Below, piece after piece: positions 1 to 7,463 of a stretch of 64,000 bases of DNA (within the stretch, counting starts at the first letter, position 1; each line of letters begins with the position of its first letter). The DNA comes from Paraburkholderia youngii. Lineage in GTDB: Bacteria > Pseudomonadota > Gammaproteobacteria > Burkholderiales > Burkholderiaceae. Made by a program: the position numbers and the translations under genes. The stretch spans positions 1,185,089-1,249,088 of the forward strand of contig NZ_JAALDK010000001.1 in assembly GCF_013366925.1 (NCBI RefSeq), given 5' to 3'. The notes under the pieces were generated by a model. The model ran no database searches. It saw only the letters and a program-made list of their open reading frames with translations, and was not told the DNA's origin.

Positions 1-312
1 GACGACACGCGACCAGTCAATCTGGTCAGCCGCGCGCAGCCTGGCGAGCAGGACTTCATGCAGTCGGTCCCAGACGCCAGCAGCCTGCCAGTCCCGCAGA
101 CGGCGCCAGCAACTCATGCCGCTGCCGCAGCCCATCTCGCGTGGCAGCAGGTCCCAGCGCAGGCCTGTCTGAAGGATGAATAGGATGCCAGTGAGCAGCG
201 CACGATCATCGAGCGGCCTGCGCCCAGGATAACGGCTTCGCCTTGGTTTGGGAGGGGGCAGTAACGGTTCAATGAGTGCCCAAAGTTCGTCGTCGAGTAT
301 GGGTTTAGCCAT
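1..312 (-). CDS. IS5-family transposase, N-terminal part (cut by window edge)
   Basis: Reading leftward from the ATG at 310-312, 104 codons are open to the window edge. The product begins MAKPILDDELWALIEPLLPP and continues through RRPLDDRALLTGILF, LRWDLLPREMG and CWRRLRDWQ. This is the DUF4096 N-terminal domain typical of the first half of IS5/IS427-group transposases. The DDE catalytic domain would lie outside the window. It is either the full transposase start or the OrfA half of a frameshifting pair; the visible part cannot distinguish these. Confidence 0.85.
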   Translation of the reverse strand, partial: MAKPILDDELWALIEPLLPPPKPRRSRYPGRRPLDDRALLTGILFILQTGLRWDLLPREMGCGSGMSCWRRLRDWQAAGVWDRLHEVLLARLRAADQIDWSRVV

Positions 313-373
313 GTCCTTTTCGTCGTCGAAACAATGAAAAGGTTAACAGGATTCATCGAGAGTAAACAGCCCC
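1..373 (-). mobile_element. IS5-family insertion sequence, one end only
   Basis: The window opens inside an insertion sequence whose transposase reads leftward out of the window. The outer boundary is not certain; I place it near position 373, where the sequence reads as a run ending in cccct before AT-rich flank, because the IS5/IS427 group usually has a short non-coding end of some tens of bases before the transposase start. The other end and any target-site duplication lie outside the window, so intactness cannot be judged. Confidence 0.6.
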
Positions 374-535
374 TTTGTTCATTTTGTTAAGGTTTCTTAG
401 CTGTCGTTGAACAATGCTCATCATCAGAATCGTAAAAAGTTGTCAAAAATGGCTTATCCCGAATTAGTGCGATTGACCGTGGTCCGTTTCGATGGTTAAT
501 TCGCGAGGTATCGCCTGAAAATATTGAGGAGTGTA

Positions 536-688
536 ATGGGGCAACTGAAACAGCAAAGCAGTGAAACGGATTGGACAGTCGAGGAAGAATGCGACCTTTG
601 CCGTATCACCTATTCGATCTACTCAAACTTCCCGCCGATGCCGCACGCTCAGGCCCTGAACGCCGAAGCCGGCGTCAGCGACGGATAA
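536..688 (+). CDS. Small hypothetical protein, 50 aa
   Basis: An ATG at 536 preceded by a good ribosome binding site (ttgaggagtgta) opens 50 codons ending in TAA. The product starts MGQLKQQSSETDWTVEEECD and contains a short acidic stretch followed by CDLC. I do not recognise a family. It lies just outside the insertion sequence in locally AT-rich DNA, so it could be a genuine orphan gene or the surviving start of a longer gene. The clear ribosome binding site is the main argument that it is translated. Confidence 0.4.
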   Translation: MGQLKQQSSETDWTVEEECDLCRITYSIYSNFPPMPHAQALNAEAGVSDG

Positions 689-887
689 CAGAGGCGCGGG
701 TTTTCGCGCAGGGAATATATGATGCAACCCTCACCGAGAACCGCATCAAGCAGCTGGAAAGATTTTCGCAATGAATATGTCCCGCGTTGGGGGGGACTTA
801 CTTGGGCCCGATAGGCATCTCTGATCGAGACGTGTCGCAAAGTCAAGCGGCACACTTCGCCTGATCATAGGTCGTCAAGTTCAGTAA

Positions 888-1103
888 GTCAGGAATTGTC
901 CACTTGCTCCCAAACTCGCTCCGGTAGCGGTCAGCGTGACGAACAACTGCGGCTATTGCGTCGCGAGCCACACGGCGGTGGCGCGTCGCGCCGGCATGAC
1001 CGACGAGATGTTCGGTGAACTGCAGGCGATCGTCGGAATGGCTAACGAAACGAACCGGCTTGCGGTCGGCTATCGCGTGCCAATCGATCCTGCTTTCGAG
1101 TAA
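888..1103 (+). pseudogene. Remnant of an AhpD/carboxymuconolactone decarboxylase-like gene
   Basis: The in-frame stretch from 888 to the TAA at 1101-1103 encodes an unmistakable AhpD-family segment. It has the redox motif NCGYCVASH (Cys-x2-Cys-x3-His), then ARRAGMTDEMFGELQAIV and a closing VGYRVPIDPAFE. Family members are normally 150-200 residues, and the whole N-terminal half is missing: a stop codon occurs at 885-887 and no start with a ribosome binding site precedes the motif. A GTG at 936 could start a 55-residue product, but this is most likely a 5'-truncated pseudogene, perhaps cut during the nearby insertion-sequence activity. Confidence 0.65.
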
Positions 1104-1199
1104 AGCGCACGAAACGCACGCTGCGGCCCGGTCATACCGACCTGGGCCGCAACACATACAGGCTTGCGCCGTCGTACGCAACGGCGCGAGGCCTCGTGC

Positions 1200-1439
1200 T
1201 TACAGCGGCACGATCTTGCCCGGTTCCGGATGGCAGATCGGGGTGTAGACCGGTCCACACCCAAAGTGCACCGGCGGGCATGGGTTGTAGTGCGGCGGTT
1301 CGTAGTGAGGCGGGCTGCACACCGGCGGCTTGTAACACGAAGGCGGGTACTCGCGCGAGTACCCGCCGCGCACGGACTGCGCAGCTGCGTGGTCGAGGTC
1401 GTCGCAGCGCGACAGGTCGGCAAGGGTCAAGTTGGACAT
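1200..1439 (-). CDS. Small Cys/Pro/Tyr-rich protein with double-glycine leader
   Basis: The ATG at 1437-1439 (minus strand) has a ribosome binding site, ggaga, eight bases upstream and opens 79 codons. The first 26 residues, from MSNLTLADLS to AQSVRGG, have the form of a leader: hydrophilic helix, Leu-Asp pair, and a terminal Val-Arg-Gly-Gly that matches double-glycine cleavage sites. The remaining 53 residues are rich in Pro, Tyr and His and contain five cysteines (SCYKPP, PVCSPP, NPCPP, FGCGP, ICHPE). Similar unannotated small proteins with LDRxAMxxVRGG-like leaders are common in Burkholderiales. No peptidase-containing ABC exporter or modification enzyme is seen nearby, so any processing machinery would be elsewhere. 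Function unknown. Confidence 0.6.
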   Translation of the reverse strand: MSNLTLADLSRCDDLDHAAAQSVRGGYSREYPPSCYKPPVCSPPHYEPPHYNPCPPVHFGCGPVYTPICHPEPGKIVPL

Positions 1440-1648
1440 GATGAATCTCCGGCAACGTTGGATGGGTATCGAGCGCGCAAATGCCTTGCGCTCGGGCGTT
1501 CCAGTTGCACGCAACATGCCATGCGGCGGGATTCAACGTCGGTACTGGCGCAAGCGCTGATCGACCGCACCTGCGCAGCCGAAAACCGGTTGTGGTTGGC
1601 CAACTCGCGTCAGGCCGGTGTCGTTCAACTGCCAACACGTCGGCCGAA

Positions 1649-2335
1649 TCAGCGCGTACTCCATCCCGCGAGTAACGCCGGTAGCTCGGCCATGTCCCTG
1701 AACACGTGCACCGCGCCCGCGCCATGCAACGCGGTCGCGCTGCTATGGCCGAGGTGCGTCGGGCAATAGCCGAATACCGTCGCGCCGGCCGCGACGCCCG
1801 CGGTCGCTCCCGTCACCGTATCCTCGATCACCGCGCAGCGTGCCGGCTCGACGCCGAGTGCCGCGGCCGCGGCGAGGTAGACGTCGGGAAACGGCTTGCT
1901 GCGCGGCGTTTCGTGTCCGCTGAAGATGCGCCCGTCGAAGCAGTCGAGGAGGCCGGCCTTCACGAGCTGCAATTCGATCTTGATGCGATCCGCGCCCGAC
2001 GCCACCGCAATGCGTCCGTTCAACGTATGGTGCAGTGCGCGCACCGCGAAAGAGGCGCCGTCGATCGCGCGCAACTCCTTGTCGAGCGCCACGTTGCGAC
2101 GCGCGCGGAACTGCGCCAGCCACTCGGCCGTGATGGCAAAGCCGGTGTGCGCCTCGATCAGTTCCGCTTCGTCCTTGACCATCTTGCCGACGAAAATGCG
2201 CATCGTCTCTTCGACGCTCATATGCCACCCGAGCTCGCCGAGCATCTCGGTGAGCACGCGGTTCGTGATGGGTTCGGAATCGACGAGCACGCCGTCGCAG
2301 TCGAAGAGCACGGCGTCGAAAGGAAAATCGGCCAT
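1649..2335 (-). CDS. HAD-superfamily hydrolase, beta-phosphoglucomutase/phosphatase type
   Basis: A 228-residue cytosolic HAD subfamily IA protein. Motif I is FDCDGVLVDSE, with the nucleophile Asp12 and acid/base Asp14. A helical cap follows at about residues 20-85, motif II is VASGAD near 115, motif III is the Lys of RSKPFPD near 147, and motif IV is VIEDTVTGATAG near 168. Length and motif order fit the YfbT/sugar-phosphate phosphatase and beta-PGM-like group. These hydrolyse small phosphorylated sugars, and substrate cannot be inferred from sequence here. It is transcribed alone, leftward, divergent from the exported-protein genes that begin at 2546. Confidence 0.85.
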   Translation of the reverse strand: MADFPFDAVLFDCDGVLVDSEPITNRVLTEMLGELGWHMSVEETMRIFVGKMVKDEAELIEAHTGFAITAEWLAQFRARRNVALDKELRAIDGASFAVRALHHTLNGRIAVASGADRIKIELQLVKAGLLDCFDGRIFSGHETPRSKPFPDVYLAAAAALGVEPARCAVIEDTVTGATAGVAAGATVFGYCPTHLGHSSATALHGAGAVHVFRDMAELPALLAGWSTR

Positions 2336-2545
2336 CGGGGAGGGTACGGATGAGGTTCGCTAAAGCGGCAAGGATACCCCACCGGCTCGCGGGCCGCAGC
2401 GCGATGGCCGCCCGACAGTGAAACGCTTCCTTCCCGTCGCACTTTTTTTGCAGACAGAGCGACGGATTTCTCCCCGCTGACCCGTTGAAGCAGAAACGGA
2501 GCCACTCTGGCTCCGGCTCTTTTCGGTCCTATGGGAGAAAACGAC

Positions 2546-2863
2546 ATGATCTCAAACCGCATGAGTCGCCTGCTCGGTTCCACGCTCAGCGCCGCGCTGT
2601 GCTGCGCGGCCACGCTGACCGCAGCACCCGCCTTCGCACAAGTGGTGATCGCGCCAATGGCGCCGCCGCCGCCGCGCGTCGAACTCGTGCCCGCGCCTCG
2701 GGACGGCTATGTGTGGGATCAGGGCCGCTGGCGCTGGGAGCACGGCCGCTATGTGTGGGCGCCGGGCCACTGGCAGCCGGTGCGGGTCGGCTATCACTGG
2801 GTGCCCGGGCACTGGGCGCAACGTGGGCCGCACTGGCGCTGGATCGAAGGACATTGGGCTTGA
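2546..2863 (+). CDS. Exported protein with WxxGxW (YXWGXW-type) repeats
   Basis: A 105-residue protein with an N-terminal signal peptide (hydrophobic run to about residue 30, cleavage probably after PAFA). The mature part carries four tandem aromatic repeats: YVWDQGRW, YVWAPGHW, YHWVPGHW and WRWIEGHW. This is the YXWGXW repeat seen in many proteobacterial envelope proteins, whose function is not established. I chose the ATG at 2546 because gggagaa lies just upstream; an in-frame ATG at 2531 would only add five residues. A tiny lipoprotein gene follows after 12 bases, and the two are probably cotranscribed. Confidence 0.8.
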   Translation: MISNRMSRLLGSTLSAALCCAATLTAAPAFAQVVIAPMAPPPPRVELVPAPRDGYVWDQGRWRWEHGRYVWAPGHWQPVRVGYHWVPGHWAQRGPHWRWIEGHWA

Positions 2864-2875
2864 GCGAGGCTTGCG

Positions 2876-2977
2876 ATGAAAACACTCGTGATGATTCTGC
2901 TGGCGGCCTCGCTCGCTGGCTGTGTGGTCTATCCGGCACGTCCGGCCTATTACCGGCCGGCGGTCGTCGTATATTGA
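2876..2977 (+). CDS. Tiny lipoprotein, 33 aa
   Basis: The ATG at 2876 opens 33 codons encoding a hydrophobic signal (MKTLVMILLAASLAGC) with a textbook lipobox LAGC at residues 13-16, followed by a short tail rich in Tyr, Pro and Val. After lipidation the mature part would be only about 18 residues. It sits 12 bases downstream of the WxxGxW-repeat gene, and comparable very small lipoproteins often accompany such genes. It is shorter than most gene finders accept. Translation is inferred from the clear lipobox and position. Confidence 0.55.
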   Translation: MKTLVMILLAASLAGCVVYPARPAYYRPAVVVY

Positions 2978-3057
2978 CCGCATACGTGATACCCGGCCGG
3001 CTAGCGCCGTAGCGCACGAAAACCATAACAAAACGATAGTCGAAGGAGCGGCGGCAA

Positions 3058-3135
3058 GTGAACGACGTTGATCCCGTGATGCGGCCCGCACGCGAACGCG
3101 CGCGCGTGATGTCGCGACGGAGCCGCACGCCTTGA
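3058..3135 (+). CDS. Possible 25-codon upstream ORF coupled to the sigma factor gene
   Basis: A GTG at 3058 is preceded by a strong ribosome binding site (gaaggag, nine bases away) and opens 25 codons ending in TGA at 3133-3135. That stop overlaps the TTG start of the sigma factor gene (TTGA, 3132-3135). The sigma start itself has no ribosome binding site of its own. The arrangement suggests translational coupling: ribosomes finishing this short Arg-rich peptide would restart on the sigma gene. The peptide need not have a function. The alternative is that the GTG is fortuitous. Confidence 0.4.
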   Translation: MNDVDPVMRPARERARVMSRRSRTP

Positions 3136-3698
3136 GCGACGCGCCGCCCGATCCGGACGCCGAGCTGATCGCGCGGGTGGGCCGCGAGGAGCCCGGCGCG
3201 GTCCGCTCGCTGGTCGCGCGCAAACTGCCGCGGCTGCTCGCGCTTGCCACACGCATGCTCGGCGATCGCATGGAAGCGGAGGACGTCGCGCAGGAGGTCT
3301 TCGTGCGAATCTGGAAACAGGCGGCTCGCTGGCGTGAAGGCGAAGCGAAGTTCGACACGTGGATGCATCGGGTCGCGCTCAATCTTTGCTATGACCGTTT
3401 GCGCGGTCAGCGTGAAGACCCGAGCGACGAACTGCCCGACGCGGCCGATCCCGCCGCGCCACCCGACGCGCGGCTCGAAGCACGCGCGGACCACGCGCGC
3501 GTGCGCGCGGCGCTCGCCGCGCTGCCGGCGCGACAGCGCGAAGCGCTCGTGCTGAGCTATTACCAGGAGATGTCGAACGTCGACGCTGCCGCCTTGATGG
3601 GCATTAGCGTCGATGCGCTGGAAAGTCTGCTGAGCCGCGCGCGCCGCGGTTTGCGCGCCCAACTGGCCGGCAGCGGCCTTAGCAAGGACAAGTCATGA
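3132..3698 (+). CDS. ECF-type RNA polymerase sigma factor
   Basis: A 188-residue sigma-70 family protein of the extracytoplasmic-function group. Region 2 is visible as MLGDRMEAEDVAQEVFVRIW (about residues 42-62) with following WMHRVALNLCYD. Region 4 is LPARQREALVLSYYQEMSN then AALMGISVDALESLLSRARR near the C-terminus; the helix-turn-helix there recognises the -35 element. The only plausible start is a TTG. Its stop region overlaps the next gene (ATGACG at 3695 before TGA at 3696-3698), which encodes a membrane protein likely to be its anti-sigma factor. It probably directs transcription of this operon in response to an envelope signal. Confidence 0.9.
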   Translation: MSDAPPDPDAELIARVGREEPGAVRSLVARKLPRLLALATRMLGDRMEAEDVAQEVFVRIWKQAARWREGEAKFDTWMHRVALNLCYDRLRGQREDPSDELPDAADPAAPPDARLEARADHARVRAALAALPARQREALVLSYYQEMSNVDAAALMGISVDALESLLSRARRGLRAQLAGSGLSKDKS

Positions 3699-4111
3699 CG
3701 CCCGAAAGATTCCATCAGATCGTCGCAGCGTACGGCGCCGACGCGCGTCGCTGGCCGGAGCGCGAACGCGAGGCCGCGCAGGAGTGGGCGCGCGCGCATC
3801 GCGACGAAGCCGACGCGGTGTTGAGCGATGCGGCCGGCCTCGATGCATGGCTCGCCGCGGACCGGATCGAGCCGCCGAGTCTCGAACTGCAACGGCGCAT
3901 CATCGATGGCGCGCCGTCGCGACGCCCGGCCGCGCGCTGGCGTTTGTGGTGGTCGGGCGCGGCGGTGGCAGGCGTCGGGCTGCTCGGTGGCCTGGCTGGC
4001 GCGCTCGCGGTGTCGTTCTTCGTGCTGACCGAGAACGCGCCGGTCTTGCATGAATCCTCGTATCTGACTTCGAGCTTCGGCGGCAGCTCCGCCGATTGGA
4101 GCGGCGAATGA
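3695..4111 (+). CDS. Probable membrane anti-sigma factor
   Basis: A 138-residue protein overlapping the ECF sigma gene by four bases. Residues 1-80 are hydrophilic and charged, and include WPEREREAAQEWA and two helices consistent with a cytoplasmic sigma-binding domain. A single transmembrane segment follows at about residues 86-110 (GAAVAGVGLLGGLAGALAV), then a short periplasmic tail. There is no zinc-binding HxxxCxxC motif, so it is not a ZAS-type anti-sigma. Role as anti-sigma is inferred from topology and gene order; the sequence itself resembles no family I can name with confidence. Confidence 0.7.
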   Translation: MTPERFHQIVAAYGADARRWPEREREAAQEWARAHRDEADAVLSDAAGLDAWLAADRIEPPSLELQRRIIDGAPSRRPAARWRLWWSGAAVAGVGLLGGLAGALAVSFFVLTENAPVLHESSYLTSSFGGSSADWSGE

Positions 4112-4617
4112 ACGGGCGCTCGTGGAAATTTGCGCTGCTGGGCTCCGCGGTGCTCAACGTGTTCCTGCTCGGCGCGATCGCCGGCGGCGCGTATCAGTGG
4201 TTCGCCACGCATGGTGCGAATCAGCCGGTGACGCAGGACCAGCGCGCGTTACGGTTCGCCGCCGAGCCGCTGTCGGCGCAGCAGCGGCAGGCGTTTATCG
4301 ACGGCTTGAAGAACGCGCGGCGCGACGGGCGCCAGTATGCGCGTGACGCTCGCGAAGGGCGTCGTGAGGTATTGCGTTTGCTGGCCGCGCCGCAGTTCGA
4401 TCGCGCCGCGCTCGATGCCGCGCTCGCGCGCACCCGCGCGGCCGACAGCAGCCTGCGCGCGATGGTCGAAGCGAGCGTCGCCGATTTCGCGGCGACGCTG
4501 ACGCCCGAGGAGCGTGTCAAATTCGCCGAGAGCCTGAAGCTGCGCGGGCAATGGCGCGAAGCGCAGCCGGCGCCGAACGCAAGGAAACCGGCGGCGAATG
4601 CCGCCTCGGGCGAATAA
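4108..4617 (+). CDS. Membrane-anchored periplasmic sensor/chaperone-like protein (CnrX/Spy-like)
   Basis: A 169-residue protein whose ATG at 4108 overlaps the previous stop (ATGA). An N-terminal anchor spans about residues 7-32 (FALLGSAVLNVFLLGAIAGG). The rest is predicted long helices rich in Arg, Ala and Gln, including LSAQQRQAFIDGLKNARRD and LTPEERVKFAESLK. This matches the helical-hairpin 'periplasmic heavy-metal resistor' group that includes CnrX and Spy/CpxP. With the sigma and anti-sigma genes it makes a plausible Cnr-like signal-sensing trio. No clear metal-binding His/Met cluster is visible, so metal sensing is not supported. Confidence 0.75.
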   Translation: MNGRSWKFALLGSAVLNVFLLGAIAGGAYQWFATHGANQPVTQDQRALRFAAEPLSAQQRQAFIDGLKNARRDGRQYARDAREGRREVLRLLAAPQFDRAALDAALARTRAADSSLRAMVEASVADFAATLTPEERVKFAESLKLRGQWREAQPAPNARKPAANAASGE

Positions 4618-4700
4618 AAAAATGCGTGCGGTGGCGACGGATTCCGGCGCGTCGGCCGTTTAACGAACATGCAGGCGTCTTACCTGCCGACGAGGATCGT

Positions 4701-6221
4701 ATGGCCCACTCACCGAACCTGAATGCCGCGGCGGTCGCACTGAACCGCTTCGGCCTCGGCGCACGCGCCGACGATACGCCGCCAGCCGATCCGAAGGGAT
4801 GGCTGCTCGCCCAGTTCGAGCAGTACCAGCCGAGGCCGGACGCGTGGGCGAATCAGCCCGATTCGATCGCGTTGTCGACGCAGCTCGCGCAGCAGCGCAT
4901 GCAGATCGAGCAGCAGGCGAAGCAGAAGGCGGGCGAGGAATCCAACTCGAACCGGAACGCGAACAACATCGCAACCAACATCGCCAGCAACGCGGCAGCA
5001 GCCAGCCAGACCGACGCGCAAGCTGCGAAGCTATCCGAACGAAAGGCGTTTCGCGTCGAAATCCTCGACCTGTACCGCTCGTCGGTCAATGCGCGCGTCG
5101 CAAGCGCGCTGAGTACGCAGACGCCATTTGTCGAACGCCTCGTGCATTTCTGGGCGAACCACTTTGCGGTGTCGGCCGAAAAACCCGGCGTCGCGGCGCT
5201 TGCCGGGTCGTTCGAAGCGGAAGCGATTCGCCCACACGTGCTCGGCCGTTTCGAGGACATGCTGGTGGCCGTCGAGCGTCATCCGGCCATGCAGCTGTTC
5301 CTCGACCAGACCCGCTCGGTCGGTCCCGACAGCATGGCGGCGCTGCGCGCCGCGCAGCGCAATCCGGACAACAGACGCGGACTCAACGAGAACCTCGCGC
5401 GCGAGATCATGGAACTGCACACGCTCGGCGTGCGCAGCGGCTATAGCCAGGACGACGTGACCGAGTTCGCGCGTGCGCTGACCGGCTGGAGTCTCGTCGG
5501 CAATCCGGGGAACGGCGGCGCCAATGCAAACCGGCGCACGATGGAGCCAAGCGGCGAACCCGGCAGCTTCGTGTTTCGCCAGGCGCTGCATGAACCGGGC
5601 TCGCGCACGATCATGGGACGCCGCTACGACGAAGCCGGCGAGCAGCAGGCGCTCGCGATCCTGCACGACCTCGCGCACGCGCCGGCCACCGCGCAGCATA
5701 TCGGCGCGAAGCTCGCGCGCCATTTCGTCGCCGACAATCCGCCGGCTGGCGTGAGCGTTCGTCTGGCCGATGCGTTCACCCGCAGCGACGGCGATCTGCC
5801 GACCGTCTATCGCGCGTTGATCGATATGCCGCAAGCGTGGTCGCCGGGCGCGGTGAAGTTCAAGACGCCGTGGGAGTGGACCATTTCGTCGATGCGCGGA
5901 CTCGGCTGGCACGACCTCGGTAATCTGCAGAGCGCGCCGATCCTGACGCAGCTAGGGCAGCCGGTGTGGCGACCCGGTTCGCCCGCCGGCTACGACGATA
6001 TCGCCGCGAGCTGGGCCGCACCCGATGCGCTCGTGCGCCGCGTCGAAGTCGCGCAACGCTTCGCTTCGCGCGTGGGCGACCGGCTCGATGCGCGCTCGCT
6101 CGGGCAGACCTTGCTGGCTGGCTCGCTCAGCGAGCCGACGGCCACGGCGGTGTCGCGCGCGGAAAGCGCGGCGACGGCGATCGCGCTGCTGCTCGTATCG
6201 CCCGATTTTCAACGGAGGTGA
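4701..6221 (+). CDS. DUF1800 family protein
   Basis: A 506-residue protein of the DUF1800 family, recognised by AALNRFGLG-like ALNRFGLGA near the N-terminus, FVERLVHFWANHFAVS, the core ENLAREIMELHTLGV, and QDDVTEFARALTGW. Start is the ATG at 4701; no signal peptide is apparent. Residues about 75-110 form a low-complexity Asn/Ala/Gln-rich insert (EESNSNRNANN and following). Family function is unknown. Its genes almost always sit beside a DUF1501 gene, as here, six bases apart. Because DUF1501 has a Tat signal and this protein has none, the pair may be exported together, which is an inference. Confidence 0.88.
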   Translation: MAHSPNLNAAAVALNRFGLGARADDTPPADPKGWLLAQFEQYQPRPDAWANQPDSIALSTQLAQQRMQIEQQAKQKAGEESNSNRNANNIATNIASNAAAASQTDAQAAKLSERKAFRVEILDLYRSSVNARVASALSTQTPFVERLVHFWANHFAVSAEKPGVAALAGSFEAEAIRPHVLGRFEDMLVAVERHPAMQLFLDQTRSVGPDSMAALRAAQRNPDNRRGLNENLAREIMELHTLGVRSGYSQDDVTEFARALTGWSLVGNPGNGGANANRRTMEPSGEPGSFVFRQALHEPGSRTIMGRRYDEAGEQQALAILHDLAHAPATAQHIGAKLARHFVADNPPAGVSVRLADAFTRSDGDLPTVYRALIDMPQAWSPGAVKFKTPWEWTISSMRGLGWHDLGNLQSAPILTQLGQPVWRPGSPAGYDDIAASWAAPDALVRRVEVAQRFASRVGDRLDARSLGQTLLAGSLSEPTATAVSRAESAATAIALLLVSPDFQRR

Positions 6222-6226
6222 ACGCC

Positions 6227-7375
6227 ATGCTGTCACGCCGCCAGTTTCTGAGCGTCGCCGCCGCTGGTGCCGGCGCACTGCTCGTGTCGCCGCGAATAGC
6301 GTTCGCGCATGTCGCGACCGACCGCCGCTTCGTGTTCGTGATCCAGCGCGGCGCGGCCGATGGCCTGAACATCGTCGTGCCTTACGCGGACCCCGCGTAT
6401 GCGAGTTTGCGCGGACCACTCGCGATCGATGCGTCGAACGCGCCGCATCTGGACGGCACGTTCGCGTTGCATCCGGCGCTCGCGCAAATGGCGAAGCTGT
6501 ACGCGCAGCGCGAGGCGCTATTCGTGCACGCGGTCGCTTCGCCGTACCGCGACCGCTCGCATTTCGACGGACAGAACGTGCTGGAAACGGGTGGCACATC
6601 GCCGTATCGGACGAAGGATGGTTGGCTCAACCGGCTCGCCGCGCAATTGCCCGCGACCCGCGCGAACGCGATCGCGTTCGCGCCGACCGTGCCGATGGCG
6701 CTGCGCGGCCCCGCTTCGGTGACGTCGTATGCGCCGTCGGGGTTGCCGCAGGCGTCCGACGATCTGCTCGCCCGCGTGTCGCAACTCTACGAGCAGGACG
6801 CGCAGTTGCGTCCGCTGTGGGAATCGGCGATGGCGGCGCGCAGCGTCGCCGGCGATGCCGGCGCACGTCAGGACCCGGCGAGCCTCGGCAAGCTCGCGGC
6901 GAGTTTTCTGGCGCGCGACGACGGTCCGCGCATCGCGATGATCGAGACCGGCGGGTGGGACACGCACAGCGCGCAGAACGCGCGGCTCGCGAATCAGCTG
7001 AAGGCGCTCGACACGATGCTCGCGGCGTTGCGCGACGGCATGGGACCATCGTGGAGCAAGACCACGGTGCTGGTCGCGACGGAGTTCGGCCGGACCGCGG
7101 CCGCGAACGGCACGGGCGGCACCGATCACGGCACCGGCTCGGTCGCGATGGTGCTGGGCGGCTCGGTGCAGGGCGGTCGCGTGATAGCGGATTGGCCGGG
7201 GCTCGCGCCGTATCAGCTGTATCAGTCGCGTGACCTGAAGCCGACCACCTCGCTCGATGCGTTGATCGCAGGCGCCGCGAGTGAAAGTCTCGGGCTCGAC
7301 CCGCAACGGACGGCAGCAGCGCTGTTTGGCCGGACCGTGGCGGGCGGACCGATGACGGGCGTCGTACGGGCGTGA
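6227..7375 (+). CDS. DUF1501 family protein with Tat signal peptide
   Basis: A 382-residue protein starting MLSRRQFLSVAAAGAGALLV, a twin-arginine signal (SRRQFL) with cleavage probably after AFAH-like residues near 28. The mature domain is a DUF1501 alkaline-phosphatase/sulfatase-like fold, with GGWDTHSAQN, VLVATEFGRTA and GGTDHGTGSVAMVLGG as conserved landmarks. The ATG at 6227 is preceded by ggagg, and it follows the DUF1800 stop by five bases. These partners are often annotated only as hypothetical, and no enzymatic activity is established. In this operon it would be the most downstream product of the sigma/anti-sigma cluster. Confidence 0.9.
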   Translation: MLSRRQFLSVAAAGAGALLVSPRIAFAHVATDRRFVFVIQRGAADGLNIVVPYADPAYASLRGPLAIDASNAPHLDGTFALHPALAQMAKLYAQREALFVHAVASPYRDRSHFDGQNVLETGGTSPYRTKDGWLNRLAAQLPATRANAIAFAPTVPMALRGPASVTSYAPSGLPQASDDLLARVSQLYEQDAQLRPLWESAMAARSVAGDAGARQDPASLGKLAASFLARDDGPRIAMIETGGWDTHSAQNARLANQLKALDTMLAALRDGMGPSWSKTTVLVATEFGRTAAANGTGGTDHGTGSVAMVLGGSVQGGRVIADWPGLAPYQLYQSRDLKPTTSLDALIAGAASESLGLDPQRTAAALFGRTVAGGPMTGVVRA

Positions 7376-7382
7376 CGAGTCG

Positions 7383-7463
7383 ATGGTCGGCGCGGCGAGC
7401 GAAAGTATTGCGCTCGATCCGGTCCGCGCCGCAGACGCGCTATTCGGCCGGACGATCGCGGCG
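7383..7463 (+). pseudogene. C-terminal remnant of a second DUF1501 gene
   Basis: Directly after the DUF1501 stop the sequence again encodes a DUF1501-like C-terminus. VGAASESIALDP and ADALFGRTIAA match the GAASESLGLDP and AALFGRTVAG that end the intact gene. About 18 of 27 residues agree, so this is a diverged copy and not a recent duplication. The frame runs on without a matching stop and overlaps the end of the flavin reductase gene on the other strand. It looks like the last trace of a tandem paralogue whose body was deleted. Confidence 0.6.

Noticed and set aside
1122..1151. Strong hairpin TGCGGCCCGGTC/GACC-GGGCCGCA between the AhpD remnant and the Cys-rich gene
   Set aside because: Good stem but no T-run on either strand and no clear gene needing it; not listed as terminator.
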